A stretch of DNA of 16,935 bases from Desulfobacteraceae bacterium (GTDB lineage: Bacteria; Desulfobacterota; Desulfobacteria; Desulfobacterales; Desulfobacteraceae): the NCBI GenBank assembly GCA_022712835.1, contig JAFLJU010000182.1:1-16935 (forward strand), in the 5' to 3' direction. The notes under the pieces are model-generated. The model searched no databases, was not told the DNA's origin, and worked only from the letters and a program-made list of their open reading frames with translations. The stretch's first letter is position 1, and each line of letters starts with the position of its first letter. The translations under genes were made by a program, and so were the position numbers. Shown here in pieces: positions 15,976 through 16,935 of this stretch.

Positions 15976-16935
15976 TTTTTCAGCACCTTTCTTATGGTGT
16001 CCACCACACGGTGGACATCTTTGTCAGTCATATCCGGAAACAGTGGCAGGGACAGCATCCGTTCGGAATTCCATTCGGTATTGATAAGTGCCCCTGGTGG
16101 AATGTCCATGGTTTCTCGGTAATACTGGTGGAGATGGGCCCCTTTGAAATGAAGGCCTGTTCCGATATTATTTTCCTTTAACTTGGCCATAAACCTGTCC
16201 CGTGTCATGGCGGCTTGTTCAATATCAAGGCGAACAATGAAAAGATGCCAGGAATGTTTTATATCGCCTTTGGGAACCTTAAGGGGGATGATTTCATCAA
16301 TTCCCTTTAAAAGCTCAAGATACAAAAGCGCAAGGGCTTCCCGTTTTTCATTAAATTCATGGATCCTTTTTAGCTGGGAGATGCCCAGGGCTGCCAGCAT
16401 ATCGGGGAAATTATATTTATACCCCGGCTCCATCACCTGGGCCTGGGGAAGTCGCCCCTGGGTTTTCCGGTCAAAGGAATCCATGCCCAATCCATGGAAT
16501 TTTAAGCGTTTTATTCGTTCAATCAAGTTTGTGTCGTCAGAACAGAGCATCCCCCCTTCTCCTGTGGTGATGTTCTTGATGGGATGAAAGGAAAAAATAG
16601 AGGTCCCCTGGGCACCGATTTTCTTACCTTTGTACTCGGTACCAAGGGCATGGGCGGCATCTTCAACAAAGTGCAGATTGTGGGTTGTCGCGATCTGTCG
16701 TAAGGGATCCAATAGTACGGGCGCGCCGGCAAAATGGACCGGAATGATCATTTTTGTCCGTTTTGACAAACAGGATTCCACGCTTTCCGGGGTCACCATG
16801 AGGGTGTCTTTGTCAACATCTGCAAATACCGGGGTTGCCCCTGCCATGACAATCATATTAACCGTGGAGACCCAGGTCATGGAGGGGGTAATGACTTCAT
16901 CCCCATTTCCGATTCCCAATGCCTTTAATAAAAGG
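15972..16935 (-). CDS. arnB: ArnB, UDP-L-Ara4O aminotransferase (5' end beyond the right edge)
   Basis: ArnB is the PLP-dependent aminotransferase that turns UDP-Ara4O into UDP-L-Ara4N with glutamate as amino donor. The frame is open to the right edge; by comparison with E. coli ArnB about 62 N-terminal residues, including the start codon, lie outside. The codon at 16919 is TTG within [10 protein letters not shown], not a start. Visible family motifs are [25 protein letters not shown] with the PLP-ring aspartate, and [14 protein letters not shown], whose lysine matches K182 of the E. coli enzyme (the Schiff-base lysine). The C-terminal [10 protein letters not shown] and [19 protein letters not shown] are also present. 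It is in the DegT/DnrJ/EryC1/StrS family. As the first arn gene visible, the operon promoter is presumably outside the window. Confidence 0.96.
   Translation of the reverse strand, partial: LLLKALGIGNGDEVITPSMTWVSTVNMIVMAGATPVFADVDKDTLMVTPESVESCLSKRTKMIIPVHFAGAPVLLDPLRQIATTHNLHFVEDAAHALGTEYKGKKIGAQGTSIFSFHPIKNITTGEGGMLCSDDTNLIERIKRLKFHGLGMDSFDRKTQGRLPQAQVMEPGYKYNFPDMLAALGISQLKRIHEFNEKREALALLYLELLKGIDEIIPLKVPKGDIKHSWHLFIVRLDIEQAAMTRDRFMAKLKENNIGTGLHFKGAHLHQYYRETMDIPPGALINTEWNSERMLSLPLFPDMTDKDVHRVVDTIRKVLKK

Noticed and set aside
15379..16122. Plus-strand frame of 247 codons opposite arnC and arnB
   Set aside because: Antisense shadow spanning two conserved genes and their junction; no motif and no promoter context.
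16919..16919. TTG at 16919 as the arnB start
   Set aside because: The frame stays open to the window edge and the codon lies in the conserved [10 protein letters not shown] region, about residue 68 of ArnB.

Overview
The window looks like chromosomal DNA of a Gram-negative, dissimilatory sulfate-reducing bacterium of the former Deltaproteobacteria (Desulfobacterota; a Desulfobacter/Desulfobacula-like organism is my guess from gene content only). The diagnostic feature is a complete dsrMKJOP operon, the membrane complex tied to dissimilatory sulfite reduction. dsrAB and dsrC are not in the window.

Layout. (1) 1-1414, minus strand: a radical SAM protein of unknown function that runs off the left edge. 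(2) 1453-1494: a strong intrinsic terminator for minus-strand transcription, closing the dsr operon. (3) 1572-7186, minus strand: an operon in transcription order of a small RsbRD-N-type sensor-domain protein, then dsrM, dsrK, dsrJ, dsrO and dsrP. The dsr genes are tightly coupled by overlaps of 1-4 nt or gaps of 3-11 nt; a 10-bp hairpin lies between the RsbRD-like gene and dsrM. (4) 7187-7451: a 265-bp divergent intergenic region with a sigma70-like promoter on each strand, several dyads and a terminator-like hairpin with no gene ahead of it. (5) 7452-8651, plus strand: a GAF plus class III nucleotidyl cyclase protein. (6) 8659-16935, minus strand: arnB-arnC-arnA-arnD-arnT-arnE-like-lptF, the lipid A 4-amino-4-deoxy-L-arabinose (L-Ara4N) operon in the same order as enterobacterial arnBCADTEF, but with one SMR-type flippase subunit and an LptF-family LPS-export permease where arnF would be. 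arnB is cut by the right edge.

How the parts work. DsrMKJOP is thought to connect the periplasmic cytochrome c pool and the menaquinone pool to cytoplasmic reduction of the DsrC trisulfide: DsrJ (triheme c) and DsrO (Tat-exported ferredoxin) are periplasmic, DsrM and DsrP are in the membrane, and DsrK carries the cytoplasmic HdrD-like site. The Arn proteins oxidise UDP-glucuronate, aminate and formylate the sugar, load it on undecaprenyl phosphate, deformylate it, flip it and transfer it to lipid A. This lowers outer-membrane negative charge and, in known systems, protects against cationic peptides and polymyxin. LptF belongs to the permease that extracts finished LPS from the inner membrane.

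I found no tRNA, rRNA, CRISPR array, insertion sequence or prophage, and no gene-free stretch above 300 bases. The least ordinary items are the radical SAM protein, the arn-lptF arrangement, the stand-alone RsbRD-like gene heading the dsr operon, and the mixed substrate-specificity residues of the cyclase. I do not see a clearly new multi-gene system.
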